Shown: positions 1-8,395 of the stretch, in pieces | Position numbering within the stretch: position 1 is the stretch's first letter | Layout of the letters: every line of letters starts with the position of its first letter | Source: an uncultured Lachnospiraceae bacterium | Lineage (GTDB): Bacteria; Bacillota; Clostridia; Lachnospirales; Lachnospiraceae | DNA: 54,175 nucleotides | Direction: 5' to 3' | Assembly (NCBI GenBank): GCA_944381745.1 | Contig: CALWMI010000088.1 | Span: forward strand, 1-54,175 | Program-made: the position numbers and the translations under genes | Notes under the pieces: generated by a model | Told to the model about the DNA's origin: nothing | Databases searched by the model: none | The model's input: the letters and a program-made list of their open reading frames with translations, nothing else

Positions 1-2279
1 AGGAAATGCATCTCAATCTTGATGATGCCATCCCCGCTGCAGGCTTCACAGCGCCCGCCCTTCACATTGAAGCTAAAGCGCCCTTTCTTATAGCCTCTCG
101 CCTTGGCATCCGGCGTGGAGGCAAACAGATCCCGGATCTGATCGAAGACGCCCGTATAGGTGGCCGGGTTGGAGCGGGGCGTGCGCCCGATCGGCTACTG
201 ATCGATGTCAATCACCTTGTCCAAAGCCTCCAGCCCTTCAATATCCCTGTGTTTTCCCGGGATTGTCCTAGCATGGTTCAAATCCCGCGCCAGACGCTTG
301 TAGAGGATCTCATTGACCAGGGAGCTCTTGCCTGAGCCGGACACGCCGGTGACGCAGGTCATAACCCCAAGGGGAAAACGCACGTCGATATTCTTCAGGT
401 TGTTCTGGGCCGCCCCCCTCACCGTCAGCCAGCCAGTGGGCTTTCTGCGCTCCTGCGGCACCGGTATCCGCAGCCTGCCGCTCAGATAGGCGCCGGTAAT
501 GGACTCCTCACAGGCCATAATCTCCTCGGCAGTCCCGACAGCCACAATCTGGCCGCCGTGCTGGCCAGCCCCTGGCCCCACATCCACGATATAGTCTGCC
601 GCCCGCATTGTGTCCTCGTCGTGCTCCACCACGATCAGCGTGTTGCCCAGATCCCGCAGGTGCTTAAGGGTGGCCAGCAGCTTGTCGTTATCCCTTTGGT
701 GCAGGCCGATGCTGGGCTCGTCCAGAATGTAGGCCACCCCCACCAGGCCGGAGCCGATCTGGGTAGCCAGGCGGATCCGCTGGGCCTCTCCCCCTGAGAG
801 CGTGCCCGTGGCCCTGGACAGGCTCAGGTAATCCAAGCCCACGTCCATCAGGAACCCTACCCTGGCCCGGATCTCCTTGAGCACCTGATGCCCGATCAGC
901 TCCTGCTGCTTTGTCAGGGTCATCCCAGCCAGGAACTGCTGCAGGCTGCGGATGGACATGGCGGTCACCTCATAAATATTCTTATCGCTGACGGTCACCG
1001 CCAGCGCCGACTTCTTCAGCCGCTGTCCCTTACACAGCTTACAGGGCGTGATCCGCATGAAGCTCTCATACTCCTGCTTCATCGTGTCGGAGGCCGTCTC
1101 CCGGTAGCGCCGGTTCACATTGTCGATCAGCCCCTCGAAGGGCACGTCGTAGACGCCTTCCCCCCGCTGCCCTTTGTAGTGCACCTTCAGCACCCGCCCT
1201 TCTGTGCCATACAGGATCGTCCGCTGTATCTTGTCTGGCAGCTCCTCATAAGGGGTGTCCAGGGAAAAACCGTAGGCCTCCGACATCGCCTTCAGAATCG
1301 CATAGGTGAAGCTTGAGGGGTCTGTGCTGGACTGCCAGCCCATGACTGCAATCGCCCCCTGGCTTAAGGACAGCTTCCGGTCGGGTATCATCAGTTCCTC
1401 CGCGAACTCCATCTTGTAGCCCAGGCCGAAGCATTCCGGGCAGGCGCCGAAGGGGTTGTTGAAGGAAAAGCTTCGCGGCTCGATCTCCTCGATGCTGATG
1501 CCGCAGTCCGGGCAGGAAAAACTCTGGCTGAACTGGATCGGCTCGCCGCCGATCACATCCACCGTCAGAAGCCCGTCCGCCCGGGCCAGCACGCGCTCGA
1601 TGGAATCGGTCAGCCTCTTCTCAATCCCCTCCCGGATCACCAGGCGGTCCACCACAATCTCAATGTTGTGCTTGATATTTTTGTCCAGCTTGATGTCCTC
1701 GCTCAGCTCGTACAGGCTGCCGTCCACCCGCACGCGGACATATCCGCTCTTCTTCGCCTTCTCCAGGAGCTTGGCGTGCTCCCCTTTTCTCCCTCTCACC
1801 ACAGGGGCCAGAAGCTGGATTCTCGTCCGCTCAGGCAGCTCCATAACCTGATCCACCATCTGATCCACACTCTGCCTGCGGATCTCCCTGCCGCATTTCG
1901 GACAGTGGGGGATGCCGATCCTGGCATAGAGCAGGCGGAAATAATCATAGATCTCCGTCACCGTACCCACGGTGGAACGGGGATTGCGGTTCGTCGACTT
2001 CTGGTCGATGGAAATAGCCGGGGACAATCCCTCGATGCTGTCCACGTCCGGCTTCTCCATCTGCCCCAGGAATTGCCGGGCATAGGAAGACAGCGACTCC
2101 ATATACCTTCTCTGTCCCTCGGCATAAATCGTATCAAAGGCCAGGGAGGACTTGCCCGAACCGCTCAGGCCCGTCAGGACGACAAACTCGTTCCTGGGAA
2201 TCTTTACATCAATATCTTTCAGGTTGTGCTCCCTGGCACCCTTGATTTTAATCCACTGTTTTACTGTTTTCTCCGACAT
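1..2279 (-). pseudogene. uvrA: UvrA excinuclease ATPase subunit, interrupted by an in-frame amber codon and cut by the left edge
   Basis: UvrA is the damage-sensing ABC-type ATPase of nucleotide excision repair. From the ATG at 2279 the frame runs 694 codons: first Walker A (GLSGSGKSS, residues 38-46), zinc-finger cysteines (CPKC), the CPDCG...CPECFG segment, ABC signature LSGGEAQRIRLA, and second Walker A (GVSGSGKSS). The family is normally about 940 residues. A TAG stop lies at 195-197, exactly where UvrA normally reads [17 protein letters not shown]. The same frame then continues open to position 1 with perfect UvrA sequence ([26 protein letters not shown]). A Ser TCG to TAG change would explain it. 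Either it is a real nonsense mutation that removes the C-terminal zinc module and second signature, or a base error. It lies 138 bp downstream of uvrB in the same orientation. Confidence 0.9.
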
Positions 2280-2417
2280 GTTATCCTCTCGTTTTCCCTC
2301 TATCTATTTCTTCTATCTATCTCTTCTTCTGCTCCTCAGGACGCCGCTGCCGCGATATCCCTGGCCGCAGCTGCCTTCTCTTGTCCCTCATGCCCGCTCC
2401 CCGCGGCTGCCTCGCCG

Positions 2418-4406
2418 CTATCTCTTCAGATCTGCCAGCATCCGCCGCAGGTCTGCAATCTTATCCCTCAGCTCCGCTGCCGCCTCGAAGTTCAGTTCTG
2501 CCGCCGCCTTCTTCATCTCTTTCGTCAGCTTTGCCATCAAGCGTTCCAGCTCCCTGGCATTCATCGACTCCGGATCTTTCTCAAAGCGCAGCTCCTCCTT
2601 CGCCACCTCTTTGGAGATGCTGATGAGATCCCGGACAGACTTCTGGATTGTCGTGGGGGTAATGCCATGTTCCTCATTGTACGCCTCCTGTATACGCCGG
2701 CGGCGGTTCGTCTCATCGATGGCCAGCCGCATAGAATCCGTCACCGTATCGGCGTACATAATCACATGCCCCTCCGCGTTGCGGGCCGCTCGGCCGATCG
2801 TCTGGATCAGGGAGGTCTCGGAACGCAGGAACCCTTCCTTGTCCGCGTCCAGGATGGCCACCAGGGTGATCTCCGGGATGTCCAATCCCTCCCGCAGCAG
2901 GTTGATGCCCACCAGCACATCGAACACGTCCAGGCGCATATCCCGGATGATCTGCGTCCGCTCCAGCGTATCGATGTCCGAATGGAGGTAGCGCACCCGG
3001 ATCCCCAGTTCCTTCATGTAGCCGGTGAGATCCTCTGCCATCCGCTTCGTGAGGGTCGTGATCAGCACCTTGTGTTTATTCGCCACTTCTTTGTTGACCT
3101 CTCCCACCAGGTCGTCGATCTGCCCCTCCACCGGGCGCACTTCCACCCGGGGATCCAGAAGGCCGGTAGGCCGTATCACCTGCTCCGCCCGCAGCAGCTC
3201 ATGCTCCTCCTCATACTCTCCCGGCGTAGCCGAGACAAACAGGATCTGGTCTATTTTACCCTCGAATTCCTCAAAATTCAACGGGCGGTTATCTTTGGCT
3301 GACGGCAGGCGGAAACCATAGTCCACCAGTGTCGTCTTCCGCGACTGGTCTCCCGCATACATCCCGCGGATCTGGGGGATCGTCTTGTGAGACTCATCGA
3401 TGATGATCAGGAAATCCTCCGGGAAATAGTCCATCAGCGTGTTGGGCGGTGTCCCAGGCGCCAGCCCCGCCAGATGCCGGGAATAGTTCTCGATGCCGGA
3501 GCAGAACCCCGTCTCCTTAAGCATCTCAATGTCAAAATTTGTCCTCTCGGCTATCCGCTGTGCCTCCAGCAGCTTATCTTCCTTCTTAAAATACTGGATT
3601 CTCTCCTCCAGCTCCTCCTCGATGGATACTGCCGCCCGGCGAATCTGCTCCGCTGGCACCACATAGTGGGACGCTGGAAAAATCGCCACGTGGTTCAGCT
3701 CCCCCTTGATCTCCCCCGTCAGCACATCCACCGAGGTGATCCGGTCGATCTCATCGCCGAAAAATTCCACGCGCACCGCCGTGTCCGCCGCGTTGGCAGG
3801 AATGATCTCCACCACATCCCCGCGCACACGGAAAGAACCTCTCTTAAAGTCGATATCGTTCCTTGTGTACTGGATATCCACCAGCTGGCGCAGCACCTCG
3901 TCCCGGTCCTTCTCCATGCCGGGCCGCAGGGATACCATCATCTTCTCAAAGTTCTCCGGCTCGCCCAGCCCGTAGATACAGGACACGGAGGAGACTATGA
4001 TCACGTCCCGCCGCTCAATGAGCGACGCCGTCGCCGACAGACGCAGCTTGTCGATCTCGTCGTTGACGGAGGAATCCTTCGCGATATAGGTGTCTGTGGA
4101 TGGGACGTAGGCCTCCGGCTGGTAATAGTCGTAGTAGGAGACAAAATACTCCACGGCGTTATCAGGGAACATCTCCTTGAACTCTCCGTACAGCTGAGCA
4201 GCCAGTGTTTTATTGTGGGCGATAACCAGCGTTGGCTTGTTCAATGCCTGGATCACGTTGGCCATCGTGAAAGTCTTACCAGAACCGGTAACTCCCAGTA
4301 AAGTCTGGCATTGATTGCCTTCCCGGAACCCTTTTACCAGCGCCTCGATTGCCTGCGGCTGATCGCCGGTGGGCTGATACGGGGCCTGCAAAACAAATTT
4401 ATCCAT
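2418..4406 (-). CDS. uvrB: UvrABC system helicase-like protein UvrB
   Basis: UvrB receives damaged DNA from UvrA, verifies the lesion and recruits UvrC. The 662 residues match the usual family length. It starts [22 protein letters not shown] and has Walker A GVTGSGKT near residue 40, the beta-hairpin region with [17 protein letters not shown] near residues 92-110, helicase motifs including DESH and QTIGRAARN, and a C-terminal UVR coiled-coil domain ([14 protein letters not shown]). The ATG at 4406 is preceded by AAGGAGA. It is followed by uvrA in the same orientation. The likely promoter with a LexA box is about 340-390 bp upstream, with a RhuM-family remnant lying in between. The sequence itself is intact. 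Confidence 0.97.
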   Translation of the reverse strand: MDKFVLQAPYQPTGDQPQAIEALVKGFREGNQCQTLLGVTGSGKTFTMANVIQALNKPTLVIAHNKTLAAQLYGEFKEMFPDNAVEYFVSYYDYYQPEAYVPSTDTYIAKDSSVNDEIDKLRLSATASLIERRDVIIVSSVSCIYGLGEPENFEKMMVSLRPGMEKDRDEVLRQLVDIQYTRNDIDFKRGSFRVRGDVVEIIPANAADTAVRVEFFGDEIDRITSVDVLTGEIKGELNHVAIFPASHYVVPAEQIRRAAVSIEEELEERIQYFKKEDKLLEAQRIAERTNFDIEMLKETGFCSGIENYSRHLAGLAPGTPPNTLMDYFPEDFLIIIDESHKTIPQIRGMYAGDQSRKTTLVDYGFRLPSAKDNRPLNFEEFEGKIDQILFVSATPGEYEEEHELLRAEQVIRPTGLLDPRVEVRPVEGQIDDLVGEVNKEVANKHKVLITTLTKRMAEDLTGYMKELGIRVRYLHSDIDTLERTQIIRDMRLDVFDVLVGINLLREGLDIPEITLVAILDADKEGFLRSETSLIQTIGRAARNAEGHVIMYADTVTDSMRLAIDETNRRRRIQEAYNEEHGITPTTIQKSVRDLISISKEVAKEELRFEKDPESMNARELERLMAKLTKEMKKAAAELNFEAAAELRDKIADLRRMLADLKR

Positions 4407-4447
4407 AGCGAAATCTTCTCCTTAGCTTTGCCCGTCTTTTCAGGGCA

Positions 4448-4621
4448 TTCTGTGAAAATATTTTTTATATGTCTGGAAATAGTTGATTTATCACGTTGAA
4501 ACAACTCTGCCATCTGTTCTAGAGAAAGCCATACGGTATCATTCACAAAAGTCGCTTCAATTTTTGTCAATCCATCTTCCGTAGTATACATTAACAAATT
4601 CGATTCCTGCAACCATCTCAC
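4448..4621 (-). pseudogene. RhuM-family (virulence RhuM/DUF) N-terminal remnant
   Basis: About 58 codons from the ATG at 4621 match the N-terminus of RhuM-family proteins: a TEDGLTKIEA stretch, then VWLSLEQMAELF and the helix-turn-helix-like STISRHIKNIF. Full RhuM proteins exceed 300 residues. Here the match ends after HIKNIFTE, and the frame drifts into unrelated sequence that overlaps the start of uvrB out of frame and stops at 4334. A good Shine-Dalgarno (AGAGGTGAG) precedes the ATG, so the 95-codon reading frame could still be translated. RhuM genes are usually accessory or mobile-linked, so this looks like the stub of a lost accessory gene lodged in the uvrB leader. No function is assigned. 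Confidence 0.7.
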
Positions 4622-4746
4622 CTCTTTATCTACTTTTTATTCCTATCTATTTACATTTCAAAATAATCCATATAATTCATGATAATGTACTGCTTTGGGG
4701 GCTTACTCTCTTTCCCTTCCTTTCGCCCCAGTCCAGCCGCAAGGTT

Positions 4747-4794
4747 ATTATAACATGCCTCATCGAAAAGGTACAGCAAAAAGAACATTTGTTC
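4747..4794 (-). promoter_or_regulatory. Probable SOS-controlled promoter of uvrB-uvrA with LexA box
   Basis: Read on the minus strand, a perfect -10 box TATAAT lies at 4752-4747. At 4783-4794 lies GAACATTTGTTC, which fits the Gram-positive LexA operator core GAAC-N4-GTTC exactly. The operator sits about 30 bp upstream of the -10, where LexA would block the -35 region (a weak TTGCTG nearby). Excision-repair operons are classical LexA targets. The predicted leader to uvrB is about 330 nt. Confidence 0.75.
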
Positions 4795-4908
4795 CCGCGC
4801 GCCTCTCGTCCGCAGTTCCCATCCCTCCTCAAAAACATACGGCCTGCCCGCTCCCCTTTCTCATCTTCCCAAAAGATATCCGGCCTCCGGGCTCCCCAGG
4901 ATGGAGAA

Positions 4909-4944
4909 ATCGGAGACAGCTGCCTATCTATCAGCCTCTCCGAT
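4909..4944 (-). terminator. Possible weak terminator after the FHA gene
   Basis: ATCGGAGA and TCTCCGAT form an 8-bp stem around a 20-nt loop, about 50 bp past the end of the FHA gene. On the minus strand it is followed only by a short TTTC, so termination here is uncertain. Nothing else was recognised between 4795 and 4990. Confidence 0.3.
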
Positions 4945-4990
4945 CCCGATACCTGCCCTATCTTAATTTTTCCGGGGAACCCGCAGTTTT

Positions 4991-6394
4991 TTATAGAAAC
5001 AGCAGCCGGACTCCGCCCAGCTCGATTTCATCTCCCTGCCCCAGCAAAGCCTCCTCCTCTGCGGCAAGCCTCCTTCCGTTTACCCATGTCCCGTTGGTAG
5101 AACCCATGTCTCTCACATACCAGTGCTCTCCTCTCCGGTTCAGACGGGCATGCCTCCGGCTCACCGCTGGCTCTGCCAAGACGTGATCCACAACCCCCTC
5201 CTCTTTTCCCAGGAGAAGGCTCTCTCCTGTCAGCAGCAGCTCCTCCTGGTTATCCTGCCGCACCAGCTTATGGCTTTCCTCCTGCCGGTACAGGCATACG
5301 GTCAGCTCCCCCTGCCCAGAATGTCTCTCTGTGTCTTCGTCCTTTTTGTTGCGGCTGCTGCGGTGCCTGATGGCCGCCACACCGGCTGTGCCAGCCAAGG
5401 CTGCCGCCGCAATTCCTGCTGCCGCTGCTGCTTTGGCCCCTATATTTCTCATCCCTCCTGTCCCAGGCTCTTCCCCCGGCGAGGGATAGCCCTCCTCCAC
5501 CACAATTTGCGCCTCTGGCGCCTCTGCGAAATAGCCAAAGTCCTGGAGCCGCTTATAGCCCAGGATGGCAGCAGCCACGGCAGCCAAAACTGCCAGCACA
5601 TATTTTCTCGTCTTTCTCCTGCCTCTTCTGTTCCCTGTCCTAGCATCCGCCGCAGAAATCTTCCTTCGCTCTCTGGCTGGCTGACTCCTTCTCCTTCGCT
5701 CTCCCTGCGTCCCCAGTGGCGCACTGCCATTTCCACACATTTCCTGCACGCCCGGCTCCTGTCCCCTGGCTGCCATAGGCCCTTCCTTCGCGCCCTGCGG
5801 CCGCTCGCCTGCAGATGCCTGTGTTCTAGCTTCCTTGCCTTCCGTCCCCTCCTGGCAGCTCCTGCACCAGGCCAGGAGCGTGCCCACGGTATCCCGCCCC
5901 TCCTGTATCCGCTTATAGATCCCGTAGCCCAGCAGCACGGTTCCCCGGTCCGTGTAATCCATGTACTCCAGCAGAAATTCTGCCAGCTCCCGGAACGCCT
6001 CCGGGAACTCAGCCCTTCCTCCCGGAATATACAAGTAAGCAAACGACTCCAAGGAATCATCCGTAAACACATAGCCAGGCTCCAGCAAAAGCCCCGCCGT
6101 ATCCAAAAGATATTCTTCCAGCCGCGCCGACACCTCCGCAATTTTCTCCAGCAGTCTCCTCATAAACGCCTGTTCCAGCTTCCTTCCCGGAAAGAACTCC
6201 GTCAGCGGGCGCAGGGCTCCGGCTTCATAACAGAGGCTTCTCTCCCCGTCCAGAATCTGCTGCCTGCATGGCAGCAGCCCTTCTATCTCCGCGCCTGTCA
6301 GCATCCGCACTGCGAACTCTGTTTCCGCCGTGTCCTCCAGCCCATTCACAAGGACATTGTTCTGCGTCAAGGTTGTTCTGTACTGTATCTCCAT
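4991..6394 (-). CDS. DUF6382/FHA-domain protein, last gene of the Tad pilus operon
   Basis: The 467-residue protein has an N-terminal alpha/beta region typical of DUF6382 proteins (roughly residues 1-165), a charged low-complexity linker with a membrane-type segment (VLAVLAAVAAAILGY, near residue 270), a second Ala-rich hydrophobic stretch near 325-345, and a C-terminal FHA domain (about 395-467) with the phosphothreonine-binding pattern SRRHARL...GSTNGTWVNG. FHA domains bind phosphothreonine peptides, so this probably links the pilus machine to Ser/Thr kinase signalling. It starts 20 bp after the TadE-like gene and closes the operon. The domain order is common at the end of Firmicutes Tad operons; the exact role is unknown. 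Confidence 0.85.
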   Translation of the reverse strand: MEIQYRTTLTQNNVLVNGLEDTAETEFAVRMLTGAEIEGLLPCRQQILDGERSLCYEAGALRPLTEFFPGRKLEQAFMRRLLEKIAEVSARLEEYLLDTAGLLLEPGYVFTDDSLESFAYLYIPGGRAEFPEAFRELAEFLLEYMDYTDRGTVLLGYGIYKRIQEGRDTVGTLLAWCRSCQEGTEGKEARTQASAGERPQGAKEGPMAARGQEPGVQEMCGNGSAPLGTQGERRRRSQPARERRKISAADARTGNRRGRRKTRKYVLAVLAAVAAAILGYKRLQDFGYFAEAPEAQIVVEEGYPSPGEEPGTGGMRNIGAKAAAAAGIAAAALAGTAGVAAIRHRSSRNKKDEDTERHSGQGELTVCLYRQEESHKLVRQDNQEELLLTGESLLLGKEEGVVDHVLAEPAVSRRHARLNRRGEHWYVRDMGSTNGTWVNGRRLAAEEEALLGQGDEIELGGVRLLFL

Positions 6395-6414
6395 GGCCCC
6401 GCCCCTCTGTCCTA

Positions 6415-6882
6415 TTATCCGTCTCCGTACTGCTCAAGCAGGCGAAGCCTGCGTATTCCTTCCGCCGGGCTTTCCCACACGCCTTCTGCCTCCGCGCCCA
6501 CTTCCAGCGGCTGTTGGCTCGTTCCCAAAAGCCGCAGCGGGAAAAAATCCATTGTTCCGCTTATGGACACAGCCAGGCTGGCGCCGCTGCACTTCGCAGA
6601 TATGGTGATATCCGATACTCCTCTCAAATACCGGGACTGCTCTTCCAGTGTCCGCATGGCTGCCGCCTCCCCATCTCCTCCCAGAAGCTGCTGGTTGCAT
6701 CCCTTGTACAGCGCCTCCTGGCAGATGGCCCGGCTGGCCGCCTGGTTATGGTAATAGATTGCCAGCTGCCAGATGAACAGCAGGACCGCCAGCACTGCCG
6801 GCATTAGCAGGGCGGCCTCCACCGTGTAGGCTGCCCTCAGCCTCCTGCCGCCAACAGGCAGACGTCTGCGGCCAGAAAGAAT
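6415..6882 (-). CDS. TadE-like pseudopilin
   Basis: The protein has an AYTVEAALLMPAVLAVLLF motif, the hydrophobic N-terminal signature of TadE-type minor pilins with glutamate at +5 of the processed segment, followed by a single extracellular domain. No ATG precedes the hydrophobic helix in this frame. AGGAGG at 6846-6841 lies inside the end of the preceding peptidase gene, so translation is probably coupled from an atypical start (ATT 6882, CTG 6840 or GTG 6825); the given start is a guess. It overlaps the prepilin peptidase gene by up to 46 bp and ends 20 bp before the FHA gene. Partner of the other TadE-like protein upstream. Confidence 0.75.
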   Translation of the reverse strand: MLSGRRRLPVGGRRLRAAYTVEAALLMPAVLAVLLFIWQLAIYYHNQAASRAICQEALYKGCNQQLLGGDGEAAAMRTLEEQSRYLRGVSDITISAKCSGASLAVSISGTMDFFPLRLLGTSQQPLEVGAEAEGVWESPAEGIRRLRLLEQYGDG

Positions 6883-7259
6883 GGTATCAGCGGCAGCCGG
6901 CTCTTCCACTGGTACTTCCCGGCAGCCACTCCCGCGCCGCCCCAGACGGCAGCCAGCGCCATCCCGAGAAGCGCCAGCACAAGACACTTCCCGGCGCCTA
7001 TCCACATCCCTGTCACCGCAACCGCCAGAGTATCCCCCTGGCCCACAGACGGGCTCAAAAGGCATCCTGCCAGAAACAGCAGGAGGCTCAAGGCGGCCAC
7101 CCCGGCAAATCCTGCAATGGTCAGACGTCCGGCTCCCATCCGCACCAGCATCCCCAGCGCTCCCGCTGCCACGGCGGCATCCACTGGGATTGTCCGGTAC
7201 CGGATATCTTCTCTGGCGCAGATTCCTAAAAAAACCAACGCTCCTGCTTCCTGCCACAT
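6837..7259 (-). CDS. A24 family prepilin peptidase (TadV/CpaA-like)
   Basis: This small polytopic membrane aspartic protease would cleave and possibly methylate the Flp prepilin and TadE-like pseudopilins. Both catalytic aspartate motifs of family A24 are visible: the first in CAREDIRYRTIP near the N-terminus, and the second in VGQGD (the GxGD motif) in the middle. About 140 residues and several hydrophobic segments fit TadV/CpaA rather than the larger bifunctional PilD. The start is taken as the ATG at 7259 (MWQEAG), preceded by GAGGAGGGACT; an ATG eight codons upstream lacks such a site. It follows the 14-bp tandem repeats and overlaps the next gene. Confidence 0.88.
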   Translation of the reverse strand: MWQEAGALVFLGICAREDIRYRTIPVDAAVAAGALGMLVRMGAGRLTIAGFAGVAALSLLLFLAGCLLSPSVGQGDTLAVAVTGMWIGAGKCLVLALLGMALAAVWGGAGVAAGKYQWKSRLPLIPFFLAADVCLLAAGG

Positions 7260-7275
7260 AGTCCCTCCTCTGTCT

Positions 7276-7415
7276 GTGCTCACCTGTCTGTGCTCATCTA
7301 TCCGTGCTCACCTATCCGTGCTCACCTGTCCATGCTCACCTGTCCGTGCTCACCTGTCTGCGCTCACCTGTCCGTGCTCACTTAACCGTCCTCCTCTGTC
7401 CGTGCCCGCCTATCC
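7276..7415. repeat. 14-bp minisatellite, ten tandem copies, in the pilus operon
   Basis: Ten head-to-tail 14-bp units of consensus GTGCTCACCTGTCC (plus strand) run without gaps from 7276 to 7415. The middle copies are nearly identical and the last three are degenerate. The array lies between the TadE-like gene (ends 7476) and the prepilin peptidase (starts 7259). Because 14 is not a multiple of three, no frame reads the units as a regular peptide repeat. Confidence 0.95.
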
Positions 7416-7475
7416 CTTCCCTGCCAGCATGCCCTCTGTCAGTACCCGCAGCCATGGCCAAGCCCGTCCAACGGT

Positions 7476-8336
7476 TCACGGAGAATTTCCGCCGCCTGCA
7501 CACTTTCTGCATTCCGGCATCCCCGCCGTCTCCTCCAGCGGTACTGCCAGAACCGTCCGTTTCAAGCCGCTGCACTCCAGCGTGCTGTGGTAATGCGCGC
7601 CGTAATCCGTAATATAGACCGTGTCTCCAGCTCCGCCGCAGGCTCCGCAAGCCTGATAGCGGCTGCCGTCCAGATTGCGCAGTTCCTCCACACCGCTTTT
7701 CGCCACCGCCTCCACGGAGAGGCGCAGGTAACTGCAGTCCCGGTTGGTGTGGTAGACCTCTCCCGCTGGCGTCCGGTAAACCATCTGCCCGCTGGAGGAT
7801 GCCCCGTCCAGCGCCCCGCTTCCCGCCGCGGTATAGCCAAGCCACGGCCACAGCCCCACCTGGGTGCTCCCCGCAAACCTTGCCCCTGCTGCCAGCGGCC
7901 CCTGCCCCTCCACAGAATAGTATCTTCTGAGGGACAGATAGCCCTCCTGGCCTCCCACATACGCCGCCTCTGCAAACTGCTTCCCGGTCTCCGCCAGGCT
8001 TCCTCCCACCTGCAGCTCCCTGTCCATCAGGCGAAAATAGCCAAACAAGGCAAGGAAGGCAAACAACAACAGCGGCAGGGAAAGAGCTGCCTCCACAGTG
8101 AGGGATGCCGGCAGCCTGTACTTTCCTCTTCGCCAGGAGGCAGACAAAAGTAGCTTCCACACAGCCTTTGCAGACAATACGCCCGCTTCTCGCCTGCACT
8201 TGGGGTTGAGCAGGCCCGCGGAAGCGCTTTTCAGAGAGTTTATGCCTTTTCGAGGACTACCCACCCGGCTGAACGCCGGCGGATAATAGATGGAGCCTTT
8301 GGATACCCCAAAAGAACAGTACTGTGTGAAAGCCAC
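7476..8336 (-). CDS. TadE-like pilus protein with two cysteine-rich C-terminal repeats
   Basis: A pseudopilin-type helix (LTVEAALSLPLLLFAFLALF) is followed by an extracellular region ending in two related units. Unit 1 reads VYRTPAGEVYHTNRDC...CGAC; unit 2 reads VYITDYGAHYHSTLEC...CRKC. Each has a YH-x4-C element and a distant CxxC, the arrangement of small secreted Cys domains that probably bind zinc. The start chosen is GTG 8336, preceded by AAAGGAGG at 9-nt spacing. The roughly 67 residues upstream of the conserved part are encoded by a MITE-like element (8135-8351), so the native N-terminus seems to have been replaced. It lies downstream of the DUF5702 gene. Function: minor pilin or surface assembly factor, inferred. 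Confidence 0.75.
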   Translation of the reverse strand: MAFTQYCSFGVSKGSIYYPPAFSRVGSPRKGINSLKSASAGLLNPKCRREAGVLSAKAVWKLLLSASWRRGKYRLPASLTVEAALSLPLLLFAFLALFGYFRLMDRELQVGGSLAETGKQFAEAAYVGGQEGYLSLRRYYSVEGQGPLAAGARFAGSTQVGLWPWLGYTAAGSGALDGASSSGQMVYRTPAGEVYHTNRDCSYLRLSVEAVAKSGVEELRNLDGSRYQACGACGGAGDTVYITDYGAHYHSTLECSGLKRTVLAVPLEETAGMPECRKCAGGGNSP

Positions 8337-8351
8337 GTTTCTCTGCCTCCT
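8135..8351. mobile_element. MITE-like element with 30-bp terminal inverted repeats
   Basis: The 30 bp at 8135-8164 and at 8322-8351 are inverted copies matching at 26 of 30 positions; both ends carry AGGAGGCAGA outermost. The 217-bp unit holds no transposase and includes a short internal stem (CCGGC...GCCGG). It covers the start of the TadE-like gene: its right end, read on the minus strand, gives both the AGGAGG and the GTG start codon. No clear target-site duplication was found, so the class is unknown. Confidence 0.65.
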
Positions 8352-8395
8352 TTCTGTCATGTTATGTTTCGGCCCGCCGCTGCTGGCAGGCCGCG

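Noticed and set aside
192-200. Genome-wide amber recoding as explanation of the uvrA stop
   Set aside because: TAG is used as an ordinary stop elsewhere, e.g. at 45188-45190 and at 17910-17912, where a terminator follows at once.
1668-3302. Long open frame (544 codons) on the plus strand opposite uvrA and uvrB
   Set aside because: It lies antisense to clear, motif-rich genes and its translation is His/Arg/Leu/Gln-rich, as expected for a GC-rich shadow frame.
4334-4447. C-terminal part of the 95-codon RhuM-like frame
   Set aside because: No RhuM similarity past residue 58, and it overlaps uvrB out of frame.
5123-6754. 543-codon plus-strand frame opposite the FHA and TadE-like genes
   Set aside because: Shadow frame with no recognisable domain; the minus-strand genes have motifs and operon context.
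7276-7415. CRISPR-like array
   Set aside because: Units are 14 bp with no spacers, and no cas genes are near; it is a plain minisatellite.
7262-7593. Proline/cysteine-rich plus-strand ORFs over the minisatellite
   Set aside because: They arise from translating the 14-bp repeats in rotating frames; no ribosome site or family match.
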